NCBI GenBank assembly: GCA_016946835.1 | Contig: JACVTC010000057.1 | Location: forward strand, 542,501 to 585,000 | DNA: 42,500 nt | Direction: 5' to 3' | Source of the DNA: Neocallimastix lanati (nom. inval.) | Taxonomy: Eukaryota; Neocallimastigomycota; Neocallimastigomycetes; Neocallimastigales; Neocallimastigaceae | Part shown: positions 12,566-25,082 of the stretch, piece after piece | Layout of the letters: the number at the start of each line of letters is the position of its first letter | How positions within the stretch are numbered: position 1 is the first letter of the stretch | Notes under the pieces: generated by a model | The model's database searches: none | What the model saw: the letters and a program-made list of their open reading frames with translations, nothing else | What the model was told of the DNA's origin: nothing | Position numbers and translations under genes: made by a program

Positions 12566-13353
12566 ATGGATTTTACGGATATTATGGATCACATTATTCA
12601 TCCAAAATCATTTTTGGGTATCGCTGACTTAAGAGTCGGTACTTTTTTTCTTGCCCTTGTTAACTTTGTAAGCTTTAACATTTAATATACTTATATATAT
12701 ATTATTTTTATTTTACAAAAAAAAAAAAAAAAAAAAAAAACATAAATAAATGATCATATAATAAAAACTAATTTAATATATATATATATATATATATTTT
12801 TTTTTTATTTTTTATTTTATATTTTTATTTATTATATATATATATATATTTAATAATTTTAAATAGATTTTAATTCTTCTTAGATTTAATTTACCAAGTT
12901 TTAGTCTTGATTGGATTGTTACTCTTGTTCTTACCATTTTATTTTTAGTTTGTACTGGCTATGGTTGGTGGGGTGCCTACATTGTATATAAGATTTTTTT
13001 TTTTTTTTTTTATTATTATAATATATATAATTTTATAATATTCATTAAAAAAAAAAAAATAAATAAATTGAGATTAAAAAAAAAAAAAAATAGTCATATA
13101 TAAAATAGTTATAAAAAATTGAATATAGTAAAGAAGTCAGTAAACTAAATATTAAAAATAATTTTTTATTTTTTTTTATATTTTTATTTTTATTATTATT
13201 AGAGAAGTGCTAAACATGTCCAATGGTATTATTACTTTTGTATTGTTAACTTTATTATAGCTGTTTGTAATTGTGTTTTGTGTTTTTTTACCTTCAGAAT
13301 CATGGAATTTATTAGAAGTTTTATTCACTTAATCATTTCCGTAAGTTTTTAAA

Positions 13354-13397
<44 letters not shown>

Positions 13398-13638
13398 ACA
13401 TAAAATATTATATGTATCTATATACTATTTATACTATTTATATATATATATATAATTTTTATTATATTAAAATATACATATTCCTTTCCTTTTAATATAT
13501 ATATATATATGTATATATATATATTATAAATAGATTTACACTTATGGTATTGTTAAAAGTTTCCTTGAGGAATTAAATGGAGATAATACAGCTGCTACTA
13601 CTACTACAGCTGCTACTACTGCCGCTGCTGCTGTTTAA
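12566..13638 (+). CDS. Small four-pass membrane protein, family unknown
   Basis: Four exons (12566-12667, 12867-12983, 13203-13340, 13534-13638) all split in phase 0 and encode 153 aa. Donors are GTAAGC, GTATAT and GTAAGT; acceptors are ATAG, TTAG and ATAG. The start is the first ATG (MDFTDIMDHIIHPKSF). Four hydrophobic segments lie roughly at residues 18-40, 50-74, 82-100 and 107-125: DLRVGTFFLALVNF, IVTLVLTILFLVCTGYGWW, YYYFCIVNFIIAVCNCVLCF and FIRSFIHLIISIYTYGIV. The C-terminal tail is a low-complexity Ala/Thr stretch. The size and layout recall MARVEL- or LAPTM-like four-pass proteins, but I see no diagnostic motif, so this is only a topology statement. Confidence 0.8.
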
Positions 13639-13812
13639 ATTGAACTAGAAAAACAAAATAAAAAAAAAATCAAACATGCGCAATAAACTAAATATAAAAA
13701 AAAAAAAAAAATAGAAGAAGAATAATCGAAAATAATTATTATTATTATTTTTTTTCTATTTTGTTTTATTTAATCAAATTCTATTAAAGTTCAAGTTGCA
13801 TATTAAATTTAT

Positions 13813-13846
<34 letters not shown>

Positions 13847-14256
13847 AAAACGCACTTTATATTAGATAATATATATCAGTGTTAGCTTTTTTTTTTTTTA
13901 TTTCTATTTAACTGTACTATAAATTGAGTGGCGAAGCTCGTATTTTTTTTTTTTTTTTTTTACGTAAAAAGGGATTTATTAAATTAATTTGATTGTTTAA
14001 AAAATGTTAATTAAAATGTTAGAAAATTAGGATTTTTAGTTTACAAATTTAATTAATATTTTTATTTTATTACAACTTTTACTATAATGTTAAATATTAT
14101 ATATAAATAGAATATATTATAATATATAGTTTATGTAGTTTATGAATATAGTTTAAATTTTTTTTTTTTTTTTTTTTAATTTTATAACCTTTTCTTTATA
14201 TAGTTAATATATATGAAAAAATTAATGTATTGAAATATGTATGATACATCAAATGT
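13639..14256. other. AT-rich spacer
   Basis: 3' flank of the four-pass membrane gene. It contains a long A run (13814-13843) and T runs, with no open frame beyond low complexity. Confidence 0.65.
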
Positions 14257-14592
14257 GGGAGAGTTACATTTCCCCAAGTGGCGTGTCATTAAAATGCAAA
14301 TTTTTACTAATACACCACTTGGTGAGTTGTAACTCTCCCTATTATTTGCAATATTTAATTATAAAAAATATATTTATAATATTTATTTAATAATTAATAT
14401 TATTAATATTATTTATTTATTTTTTTTAAATATTTACTATGAGAAAATAAATAATATCAATATTAATATTTATTTATTTATTTATTTTTAATATTTAAAT
14501 AACATCAATATTAATAATATTTTATTTATTTATTCATATATCAAATGCAACAGTATAATAATACACCACTTGGCGAAATGCACCACTCCCCA
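14257..14592. repeat. Inverted-repeat cluster, MITE-like
   Basis: Three related copies of a motif of about 31-34 bases occur. Arm 1 (14257-14290) starts GGGAGAGTTACATTTCCCCA. Arm 2 (14308-14339), in inverse orientation, ends GAGTTGTAACTCTCCC and contains ACACCACTTGG. A third copy (14560-14592), also inverse, shares AATACACCACTTGG and ends CACCACTCCCC. Arms 1 and 2 can fold into a near-perfect hairpin with a loop of about 17 bases. The distance from arm 1 to the third copy gives an element of about 336 bp with terminal inverted repeats. This looks like a small non-autonomous DNA element; I see no transposase and no clear target-site duplication. Confidence 0.6.
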
Positions 14593-14689
14593 ATTATATT
14601 TTATATGAATAAATATCATTAAATAATGTATTCTTAAAAAAAAAGAAAAAAAAAATAAGAGCGTTTAATTCTCTTTCTTCCTATGACTC

Positions 14690-15725
14690 TATTTCTGATT
14701 TTGAAGATTATATCAATCATTATATATACTTGTTCCTTCTTGGTGGAACTTTAGCTTTAAATGAACTACATTTCGATAGTGGGGAAACAGAGACAATTAA
14801 ATGAACTACTTTTCAAAGGTTCATCTGAGTCACCTGTTCCAAAAATTGTGGGTTTGGAGGAATTCTTAACTAGCGCAATTACCTATCATAAGTAGTTCGT
14901 TTGAGTTATTATTTGATAGGTATTCCAAATTACCAAACTTAACCAATAGCGTCGACGTCGTTACTGATAAGGCATAATGATAATACAGGAATCATCATCT
15001 CTTTCCACGAAGGGTGAATCTCGTCCTAGTTGTTGTTCAATAATTGATGAATCTCGGGAGAGTTCAGTGAACACCGCACTATCTATTTTAAAGATGTTAC
15101 TTCTAGGTTTTATTTCTTTTTTATTTGTTAGGAAGGGAAAAATTCCTAGTAAGGGCCTGGAAACAAGACTCAACAAGAATTAGAATCTGCTAAGGCTAAG
15201 GACTCTAAAGCCAGAGCGTTCATTTTAACAAGAATTACTAAGGAAGTCAAAAGGAAAATTTCGTTAATACAAAAAATCACTTATGATACAGAATGTTCTG
15301 AACACATCACTTGTAATAAGTACATTTTAAAGGATTTTTCGTAAACAGAAAATTCAAATGAAATATGCTTTAACAATATTACAACTCTACTTGTCAATTC
15401 CAAGGAATTAGGAACCTTTGAAGGTAAAATTAATTGAATGACGAGTACATTCGACTTGATAACATTTACTATTTAAAATATATTAGAACATTTCGATATA
15501 TTGCATATTATTAAGGTTTTTTGGTCAAGATAAAGGAAAATTTGAAACTGAAAGTAATAAAGGTGTATTCTTAGGATTCAACTTAAGAGCACATTGTTAT
15601 TAAATTTATAGAATTATAAAAAATATTATGGTACATCTTGTACGTGAAGCAACTTTTGATGAAGATCTAATATATTAATAAGGTATTCGGGAACCTTTAA
15701 CAGAATATGAAATCAAAGGAGAAAA
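14690..15725 (+). mobile_element. Degenerate Ty1/copia-like LTR retrotransposon relic
   Basis: The composition is far less AT-biased than the flanks. Plus-strand pieces: a gag-like frame at 15168-15344 with AKDSKARAFILTRITKEV, resembling the D-S-K-A...I...EV block of copia gag; the same frame continues past an in-frame TAA to NSKELGTFEGKIN before a TGA. At 15523-15720 another frame reads GKFETESNKGVFLGF, then after in-frame stops VREATFDED. This matches the copia integrase C-terminal pattern (K-x-K-G-x-F-L-G-Y/F ... V-F-D-E). Upstream, 14790-14895 gives PKIVGLEEFLTSAITYH. Protease, most of integrase and reverse transcriptase are missing, and I find no LTRs. It is an old, internally deleted copy that cannot make protein. 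Confidence 0.75.
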
Positions 15726-15874
15726 AAAAATAAAAAAAAATTAAAAAAATAAAATATAAATTATTAGGAATATGTTCATTATTATATATATTTAATATAC
15801 AAATATTTTTTTTTTTTTTTTTAGTATAAAAAATAAATATATGAATTATGTTTTTTAAACGTTTTTATTATTAC

Positions 15875-15935
<61 letters not shown>

Positions 15936-16440
15936 TTCTTTTTTATTTTTATTTATTAAGAAAATAAAAATCATAATAATTGATTATAACATGAAATATA
16001 ATAATATAATATCATATAATTTTTTAATAATTATAATAATAATAATTTATATTAATAACTCTTAATGTAAAATAAAAGAAATTCATTACAATTAATATAT
16101 AGATGTAATTTTTTTTTTTTTTGTTTCGAAATAGATATTATAAAAAAAAAAAATTAAATATTAAAAAAATTAAAAATTAAAAATAAATATATATATATAT
16201 GTTTTTTTTTTTTTTTTTTTTTTTTTGTAGATATTAATAGATAAATATATATATGTTATATTTATTTTTTTTCTTTTATCTTTTGTATCTTTTTGTACTT
16301 TTTTTTATTTTTCTAAATGTATATATACTTAAAAAAAAAAAAGATATATTTATGTAAAATAAAAAAAAAAAATTATAAAATAGTTTTTTTTTTTTTTGGT
16401 CTTCCTAAATTTTTTTATTCATTTTTTCTTATGTATTAAA
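15726..16440. other. AT-rich spacer with ATT microsatellite
   Basis: Lies between the retrotransposon relic and the 3' end of the TMEM138-like gene. It includes an ATT run (15879-15935) and several T tracts. No gene seen. Confidence 0.65.
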
Positions 16441-16614
16441 TTAATGATTCTGGGAATAGTCTTGAGCAATATGTTCGGATACATCAGAGATAACCGAATT
16501 CTTATTGACCCAGATATATTCGAAATATTGAGGTTGACATACTTTAAACATTACATGCTTGAAGGTGAAAAGATAAATTATATTGACTATTATATGTTAT
16601 ATGTATATTAGAAA

Positions 16615-16654
<40 letters not shown>

Positions 16655-17398
16655 ATAATAAATTAATTTATAAATAGAAAAATAGTCAGTATAAGATTAA
16701 TAAAAAATAAAAAAAACATAAATATTATTCTTATATTTATACAAATATGTATATATAATAAATAAGTTAAATATATTATAAAATATAAATGTATCTATCT
16801 TTATCGTTATTTTTAAAAAATTTTTAAAATTTTTATCTGTTTTCATTTCATATATACATTTATATATGAAATGAAAACATATATAATTTATATATATAAT
16901 TATTATTAGATGTCATTGATTACTGTACCTATTCTAAATGTGATATCAATAAAGCCAAAAACAAAGTTGTAGGGATCACAAGATTCTTCACATTCTTTAA
17001 ATACCGACTGTAATAAAAGAGAAGAAGCATTATATGTATAATTTATATATTATTAAAGAAAAATAAAAATTAAAAAAAAAAAAAAAAAAAAAGAAATAAA
17101 ATTTATACATATATAGAGATATAAATTTTTTTTTTTTTTTATAAATTATATAAAAAATAAATAAATAAAAAAAAGTTAATAATAATTCTAAAAGGGAATA
17201 CATAAAACTTCTTTTTTTTTTTTTTTTTTTTTTAATTTTTTGTTTGTTTTGTTTTGTTTTATTTTACTTTGTTAGTAATATTAATATTATTAATAATAAT
17301 ATTATTATTATTATTCATTTGATATTATCACTATCAATCATTCAACTATTTTCTGTTATTTATATTCAAAAGAAATAATAATAATAATAATAATAATA

Positions 17399-17490
<92 letters not shown>

Positions 17491-18218
17491 TTCTTTAAAA
17501 CTAAAACTAATAAATTTTAAAAAAAAAAAAAAAATTACTTACAATAGAATAACCTCTAGAGATTCCAAATACAATAAAATAAACTAGGGTAATCACAAAG
17601 ACATATCCAAAATCTCTCAATAAAAGATTATAATATCCCGCTTTAAAGGCATTTGTAGAGACTAGCGTAATGGTAAACATCATAGCATTCCATAGGATAC
17701 AAAAGAATTGACAACTTTTTTTTTTTATTTTTTTTTTTTTTATTGTTATTAATTTTTTTTATTAATATTATTATTGGTTTTATTTATTTATTTGTTTGAT
17801 TATATATTTTATGATATTTTTAATTTTTTTTTGTAGTTTGTTATTATTGTTATTTATTTAATTGTATATTTCATATCATTAAATAAATGATGCATATATT
17901 ATATATTTATATAAAATTGGTTAATATAATCTAATAAATATGTTTAAATTCTTATTTTTAGAGTTTTTTTTTAATAACTTTTTTTTCTTTTATTCTTTAA
18001 TTATTATTATTATTATTATTATATTTTGTTTTAGTTTTAATTCATCATTACTATTCTTTTGTATAACTTTTTATTTTCCTTTACTTATTTAATATATTAT
18101 TAATACTCTTTTATTTAACTTTTTTTCTATAATTTATTATTTGTAGTACTCTTTTATGTAATTTTTTTCTTTTTTCTATTTAATATATTATAATTCCATT
18201 GTTTAACTTTTGTTTTTC

Positions 18219-18265
<47 letters not shown>

Positions 18266-18718
18266 ATAATATAATATTATATAATATTATATAATAATAA
18301 TAATAATAATAAAAGAAAATAAAAATATATATAATATATATATATTTTAAATGACTTACAAATAAATAATAATCACTAAAATATAAATACTTCTTACAAA
18401 GTCTGCTGTTAAGGTGAATAAAACATCAAGTATTAATAAAAATATTTGTATTCCTAAGGTAATCTTAAAAGTGGAAAGTTTTCTTGAAATAGAGGCGGGT
18501 GGTGCTGGTCCTTCTCTATCCAATTCTTGTTCTACATCAAGCGCAGTAAGCGAAGGATACGTTAAATTTTTAATCATAAAATCTTTGGCAGATGTCGAGG
18601 ATACCTTATAATTTCTTTTGATTAAAGGATTCGTATAAAATCTTCCTCTATCTCGTAAAAATCGATTCGTGGAAGGTCTTCTATCCTCCCTATGATCATT
18701 TAATCTTGCTCTCCACAT
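16441..18718 (-). CDS. TMEM138-like ciliary membrane protein
   Basis: Four exons (18718-18360, 17714-17543, 17007-16929, 16586-16441) join in phase to 251 aa. Donors are GTAAGT, GTAAGT and GTACAG; acceptors are AAAG, ACAG and ATAG. From about residue 88 the protein can be laid beside vertebrate TMEM138 (162 aa) almost without gaps: ITLGIQIFLLILDVLF is the first membrane segment, then FTITLVSTNAFKAGYYNLLL (family pattern F-N-T-F-V-F-Q-A-G-L-V-N-L-L), then FRIVNIIYLFTFKHVMFK and CQPQYFEYIWVNK at the C-terminus. TMEM138 proteins sit at the ciliary base/transition zone, which fits a fungus with flagellated zoospores. Unusual is a basic N-terminal extension of about 85 residues (MWRARLNDHREDRRPSTNRF at its start). 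The last exon is recognisable only after splicing. I rely on memory of the family, so the assignment is strong but not certain. Confidence 0.8.
17374..17490. repeat. AAT microsatellite inside the TMEM138-like gene
   Basis: About 38 AAT units with one interruption (AGT), within intron 2 of the minus-strand gene (17008-17542). Confidence 0.9.
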
Positions 18719-19097
18719 TTTTTTTTATTGTTATTATTTTTGTAGTAGTAGTAGTACTATTATTTTTTTTTTCTTACTAATATATATAATAATAAAATGA
18801 ATGAATAAAGAATTTCTATTTTAAATAATTAAATATTATGATTTTTTTTTTTAAAAAAAAAAAAAAAAAATAAATAAATAATAATAAAAAATTAAAAATA
18901 AAATGAAAAAAAATTTTTTTTTTTTTTTAAAAGAAATAAAATTTTATTATTATCAATAATTTTATTATATATATATATAATTGTAATGCGCATTTTTTTT
19001 TTTTTTTTTTTTTTTTTTTATTATTTTATCAAAAAGTTAATTTCGATAAAATTTTAAAAAATGTTTTTTTTTTTTAATTTCTTAATTTTTTAAATTT

Positions 19098-19137
<40 letters not shown>

Positions 19138-21514
19138 ATTTAATTTTATTAAAGTTTTTTTAAAAATTCTTAAATAAAAAAATTAAAATTAAAATAAAAA
19201 AAAAAAAAAAAAACATTTTTATTTCACGTTTTTTTTTTTTTTTTTTTTTTTTTTTTTCTCAATTAAGAGTTTTATTTATTTTATTTATTTATTGAATATC
19301 CAAAACTTTAAAAACAAAATTTTTTTTTTTTTTTTTTTTTTTAATTTAAGAAAAAAAAAAAATAAAAAACTAAAATTTTAAAAAAATAAAATTTAAAAAG
19401 CTAAAAAATTATAAAATAAATTAAAAAAAAAAAAAAAAAAAACCAAAACAGTTTTTTAAGAAATTTAAGAAATAATAAATAATAAATAATACTAATAATA
19501 AATAATACTAATACTACTAATAATACTACTACTACTACTACTACTAATAATAAATAATAATAAATAACAATAATATTAAAAAATAATAAATAACAATAAT
19601 AAATAATAGTAATAATAATAATAATTATAATAAAAATTAAAATAAAATTTATATAATTATATACACTTTTTTTTTTTCTATTATTTTATTATAATTGAAA
19701 TTTTTGAAAAAAGGGTAAATTTTTTTTTTAGACTTGTAAACTTGTAAATTTGCTATAGATTTAATAATCAAAAAAAAAAAAAAAATTTTTTTTTCTTTAC
19801 TTATATATATATTTTTTTTATTATAGTTAATTGTTGTTTTTTGCTTTTCCATCCTTTTCATTTTTATTTTTTATATTTATTTACTTATTCAGATTCATTA
19901 ATTTAAATTAATAATAAATGAAAGATTATAATACCATAAGATTTAAAAAAAAAATAAAAATAAAAAAAGTAAATTTTTTTTCATGTAATTTTATTATATT
20001 TTAATTATAATATTATAATGTAATAAATATTATCTTTATAAAAAAATTGTATATGTATGATATAACTATGTGATATCAGTGGACATTCTTAATCTTTTCT
20101 TTATTCATAAAATTAATATTATTATTCATTTAATAATATTTAAACATTATTATTATTAACTCAATATATATATATATATTTTTTTAAAAAAAAATAATAA
20201 TACTACGTTTAAGGAATTTAAACATCAAATCTTTGGAAAAAAAATTTTAAATTAAATTGAGTAATAATTAAAAAAAAAAAAAAAAAAAAAAATAAAATAA
20301 AAGAATAAGTAGTAATAAGAAATAATAAAAGAAATAAAGAACCAAAAAAAAAGTTAAGAGAAAGAAGAAATATATATATATTAATATAGGAGTTTAGTAT
20401 TTTTATTAAAAAAATTACTATAAGTATTATTATTATTAGTGTTAGTATTGCTAGTATTATTATTATTTTTTTTTTTTATAATTAAATTGTATTAAGAATA
20501 AAAAAACAAAACACACATAGATTGTGATAAAAAAAAGTAATTTTAATAAAATAAAATTAAAGAATAAATTTTTTTTTTCTGTTTTTTTTTTTTTTTTCTG
20601 TTTTTTTTTTTTTTCTGTTTTTTTTTTTCTGTTTTTTTTTTTTTTTTTTTTTGTTTTGTTTTTTAAAAAAAAAAATGAAGTTTACATAAATTCTATAAAA
20701 AAAAAATTATTAATAAAAATTTAAAAAATAATTATGCAGTATCTAATATGAAATGAAATTATTTTTATTTAAAAAAAAAAAAAAATAAAAAAGTTTTTTG
20801 ATTTATAAGTTGCTAATTTTCTTTAAATATAATATATATTTAATTATATGAATTTAAACTTTAATTATCAATTTCAAAGGTATTACTTATCGATAATAAA
20901 TATATATATATATATATATTTTCCCTAAATTATATAGATTATATGCATATTCGTTTTAAAGAATAATATATATATATACACCTTAATTATTATTACCATA
21001 TAAATATAGAAAAATTTACAAGTTTTTTTTTCTTTTTTTTTTTTTTTTTTAAATTATTTTTTATTAAAATAATAATAATAATAATTGTAAACGAAATTTT
21101 AATAAAATTTATATATCATTAACATAGTTATTTATTTATTTTAATTATTTAAATATATATATAATTTTTTTTTCTTTTTTTTTGTTTTTTTTTTACTTCT
21201 GATAATGATAATTTTATTTTAATTAAACAATTAAATAATACAATAATTAAATAGATATAGTTAATTTTAATTTTAATTTTAATTTTATTTTTTTTTTTTT
21301 ATTTTTCATTTAAAATATATATTATTCTTTTTTATTTTTTATATATTTTTTTATTTTTCATTTAATATATATATATATTTTATTTATACATATATATATT
21401 TTATTATTTTTCATTTAATATATATATGTATATTTTATTTATAGATATATATATATTTTATATATATATTTTTTTAAAAGATATTGAAGAAAAAAATTTA
21501 AGTGAACAAAAAAA
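18719..21514. other. AT-rich spacer
   Basis: 2.8 kb of poly(A)/poly(T), AT and AAT repeats with no supportable gene. The minus frame at 19649-19861 and the plus frame at 20524-20724 are Lys/Phe/Ile strings. An ACT trinucleotide patch lies at 19504-19547 and a TTTTTCTG-type pyrimidine repeat at 20570-20652. The first part is presumably the TMEM138-like promoter region; the last part is the 3' flank of the deacetylase-like gene. Confidence 0.65.
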
Positions 21515-22764
21515 CTATTCACATGTAAATCCAATATCTTCTTGATATTTCTTAGGAATGGTGCATTTTCCATACTCATCAAGACAATATCCATCAAGAT
21601 TATTATCATTATTTAAACATTGACAACCACATTCCCAGATACCATAACCACATCCATCTTCTGGAATTACTTTTTCACATTCGGGTGAGGATTGTGGAAT
21701 GTTATCTAGATTTATCTCTAAATAGGGATTTTGAATTGGACATTCTTTACAGGTTTTAAATGACTTTTTTTTTTTTTTTAAAAAAAAATTATTAATATAT
21801 ATATATTATAATATATGAAAAGAATAAATTAGACTATGAACTATTACTATATATCTTATTATATAGTAATATACTAGAAAAAAAATAATAAAAAAAAAAA
21901 TAAAAATAGAAATAAAAAAAAATATAATAAAATAAAATATAGAGTATTATAGATTATATATAAAAAAAAATATTTTTATAAATCTATTTACTGCTGCTTT
22001 ATATGAACAATGATTTGGATTATCACAACTTATTTTTTTATTATTATTGTTATCTTCACACTGGAATAGATTACTACTGTTAATGCTACTTAATCCGACA
22101 GGATTCTTCATCCATTCAATTAATTGAGAATAGGTGATAAAGTAAGTATTATTACCGGTTTCACTCACTATCCATTTTAAAAATTTATTTAGAGTTTCTA
22201 ACTTTTTTTCCTGATCTAACCATTCTTCTGATAATGATAAGGTATAAGGAATTCTGTTGCGGTCATAATGGAAATTACGGAAATTATATTGTAATATTTT
22301 TAAGAGGTGATCATCATCACCAATATCATCATAAGGATCCGAAACTATGATATATTAATATATGAAAAATTAAATACCAAATAAAATAAAAATTTAATTA
22401 AATAAAATAATATAAAATTAAGTAATAAAATAAAATTAAATAATAATATAAAATTAAATAATAATAATAAAAATATATATATATATATTATAATATTTAT
22501 ATAATTGTTATTCATAAATTAATATTATATTATTATAATTAAATTATTATAATACAAAGAATAAAAAAAAATTTTTTTATTTTATTTTTTACTTGAAAAT
22601 GGTGTATCATTTAAATTTAATAATTCATATCTTCAATAGATTTAAAAAAGATTTTTTTTATATACATATTAAAAAAAAAAAAAAAAATTATTTGTTTTAT
22701 TGTTGGCTCGTTAGTACTATAATTATTTATTACTATTCATTATTTCTATTATATATATATTATA

Positions 22765-22795
<31 letters not shown>

Positions 22796-23693
22796 TTACA
22801 TTGGAATTTCCCATAATCCAGGATATACCCCAGAAACGGTTAATTTTGGATTAATTTCTATTGGAAAACCATAATCTAAGGCTAATTTTTAAATATAATT
22901 TATATATATATATGTATATATTATTTTTTAATTATGATATTACATGATTGACATTAATATTTTAAGATTCAATAAAAATTTAAAAATAATAAAAAAATGA
23001 AAAAAAAAAAAAAAATTTTTTTTATATAATTTTTAATTTTTATTGAATATTTACTAAATGGCCAAATATTAGTTAATGGGGAAGTAGAAAATGAGGAATC
23101 ATATAAATATTCTAATTCACAAATATCATGATAAATATTAGATTTTAATTTTTCATTTCCTTTAAATCTAAATCCTGTAATATCCTCTTTTTTTAAGGGA
23201 GTAAATTCTTCTACATGATTTCTTAAAGAGTTTACCATTTTTGGAGTAATTGCTCTACTCCTAATGCCATTAGGACTACTATTACTACTACTATTTGGGG
23301 TAACATTAAGATTATTGGCTATTTCATGGTTATTAACAAAGGCTCTTTCAAGTTCATAGAAATCAGTATCAGTATCAGTAACAAAATTTGTGATTTTTAT
23401 TGAACAATCATTTGGTGTTCTTACACCTTCAATGATCTAATAGAATATTTAATATAATTTGAAAAAAAAAAAGAAACAAAAACAAAACAAAACAAAACAA
23501 AACATAAAACAAAAAAGTAAAAAAAAAAAAAAAAATTAAATAAAATAAGAAAAAATAATAAATAAATAAATAAAAATTAGTATTATGTTTCTTTATGAAT
23601 TTAATTATTCTTATTGAATAATATATATATATATATAATTATAAATTTAAATATAGGTATTTAAAGTATATATATATGTATAGGATTTCATTT

Positions 23694-23737
<44 letters not shown>

Positions 23738-24223
23738 TTCTTTTTTAATATTTTACTTTTTCTTGATACTCTAAAATTTTTTCGGTTAGAGGACCGTTAA
23801 ATGATAACAAAACAAATTGAGGAATATCACTGGTTTCTAATCCCCCTGGGTTATTTGAATTATAACATTGACAGCTTGGGAGCTGACAGTTGGTTTCATC
23901 ACAATGATATGAATAATCTATTTTTTAAGTTGAAGTACAAAAAAAGGAGGTTAACTTTTTATTATAACATTTTTTTTTTATTTTCATTTTTATTTTCATT
24001 TTTATTTTTTTTTTTTATTTTATTTTGTTTTTTATTTTTTTTTTATTTCTTATTTCTTATTATATATTTAATTCTTACCAATTGGAGCTCTTTTAACCCT
24101 TATATTTTTTAATCGTTTATTATATATATCTCTTTTTTCTCTTGTCGTTATAGAATGTGAAAAAAACTCAGATATAAAAATATCATAAATTATAATAGAT
24201 GAAACTTTTTTTTTTTTTTTTTG

Positions 24224-24303
<80 letters not shown>

Positions 24304-24896
24304 ATGAAATTAATATTAAAATAAAAATAAAAAGAAATAATATATTATTATTATTATTAAGAATTACAAAATAATAAATATAAAAAAAAATATTAAAGAA
24401 CAAAAAAAAAAAAAAAAAAATACAAATTAGTAAAGTAATAATGACAATAAAAAATAAAAAAAAAAAAAAAAAAATAAAATTAATATAATAAAAGGTACTA
24501 ATAATCATATTAACATTAATTAATATTAATTTATAATTTTTATTTTTTTTTATTTCTATTCATATTCATTATTATTATTAATATTGAAAATAATTTCTAT
24601 ATGAAAAGTGAAAAATGAAAAATGAAAAATGAAATATGAATAATTATCAAATTACTTATGGATATTGTTAAAAGCATGATAGAATGAGCCCATGACCAAT
24701 TTTTATTATTATCTAATGTATCTTTTTTTCTTTCTCTAAAAAATTTTTTATTATTAATGAGGGGAGTGGTTGAAACCTGTCTTGCACTAGATTTCCTTCT
24801 AACAACTATTTTACTATCTGTTTGACTCTTTTTATCTTCTGAAAAACTCAGAGTTTTTGTTTTATTAATTGTATTGCTCCTTTTTTTAGAAACCAT
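21515..24896 (-). CDS. Membrane-anchored polysaccharide/chitin deacetylase-like pseudoenzyme
   Basis: Eight exons (24896-24656, 24204-24079, 23917-23757, 23436-23055, 22881-22800, 22630-22593, 22344-21992, 21763-21515) join in phase to 543 aa. A Lys/Arg-rich N-terminus of about 65 residues precedes a signal-anchor at about 67-95, so the body should lie outside the cytoplasm. Family features of NodB/chitin-deacetylase-like proteins follow in order: a Cys-rich lead-in (CDETNCQLPSCQC, PGGL, 128-149), DIPQFVLLSF (153-162), HEIA (213-216), YDSSFST (288-294), GLWEIP, FITYSQLIEWMKNP and a C-terminal Cys-rich tail (WECGCQCL). Catalytic positions are lost: the TFDD motif is S161-F-N-G, the SHTxTH metal site after HEIA reads NNLNVT, and the late His motif is LSLSEEW. 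I infer a non-catalytic, possibly carbohydrate-binding surface protein. The protein has no break and should be expressed. Confidence 0.85.
24225..24300. repeat. ATT microsatellite in intron 1 of the deacetylase-like gene
   Basis: About 25 ATT units with one GTT interruption, between exons 1 and 2 of the minus-strand gene. On the minus strand it yields a poly-Asn open frame (24068-24508) that runs into exon 2 but is not needed for the protein. Confidence 0.85.
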
Positions 24897-25029
24897 TCTT
24901 TTAAATATTCTTTTTTATTCTTTTTTTTCTTCCTTTTTTATTTTTTTTTCTATTTTAATTTTTATTATTTATTTTATTTTTATTGAACTTTTATTTTATT
25001 TTAATTTTGTATATAAATATCTTATTAAT

Positions 25030-25082
<53 letters not shown>

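Noticed and set aside
14961-15183. Overlapping frames on both strands with natural-looking composition
   Set aside because: They lie inside the copia relic; neither matches a separate gene, and the plus strand fits the element.
16396-16611. Plus-strand frame of 71 residues with natural composition
   Set aside because: It is antisense to the last exon of the TMEM138-like gene, whose minus-strand frame fits the family and splice phases.
19649-19861. 70-residue minus-strand frame starting MKRMEKQKTTINYNKK
   Set aside because: Lys/Ile/Phe low complexity made of homopolymers, with no splice partners or family resemblance.
22593-22874. Plus-strand frame ending GYTPETVNFGLISIGKP
   Set aside because: Antisense to exons 5 and 6 of the deacetylase-like gene, where the minus strand gives GLWEIP and family matches.
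24068-24508. 146-residue minus-strand frame with about 26 Asn in a row
   Set aside because: The Asn run is the ATT microsatellite of intron 1 of the deacetylase-like gene. Only its last 42 residues are coding, as exon 2.
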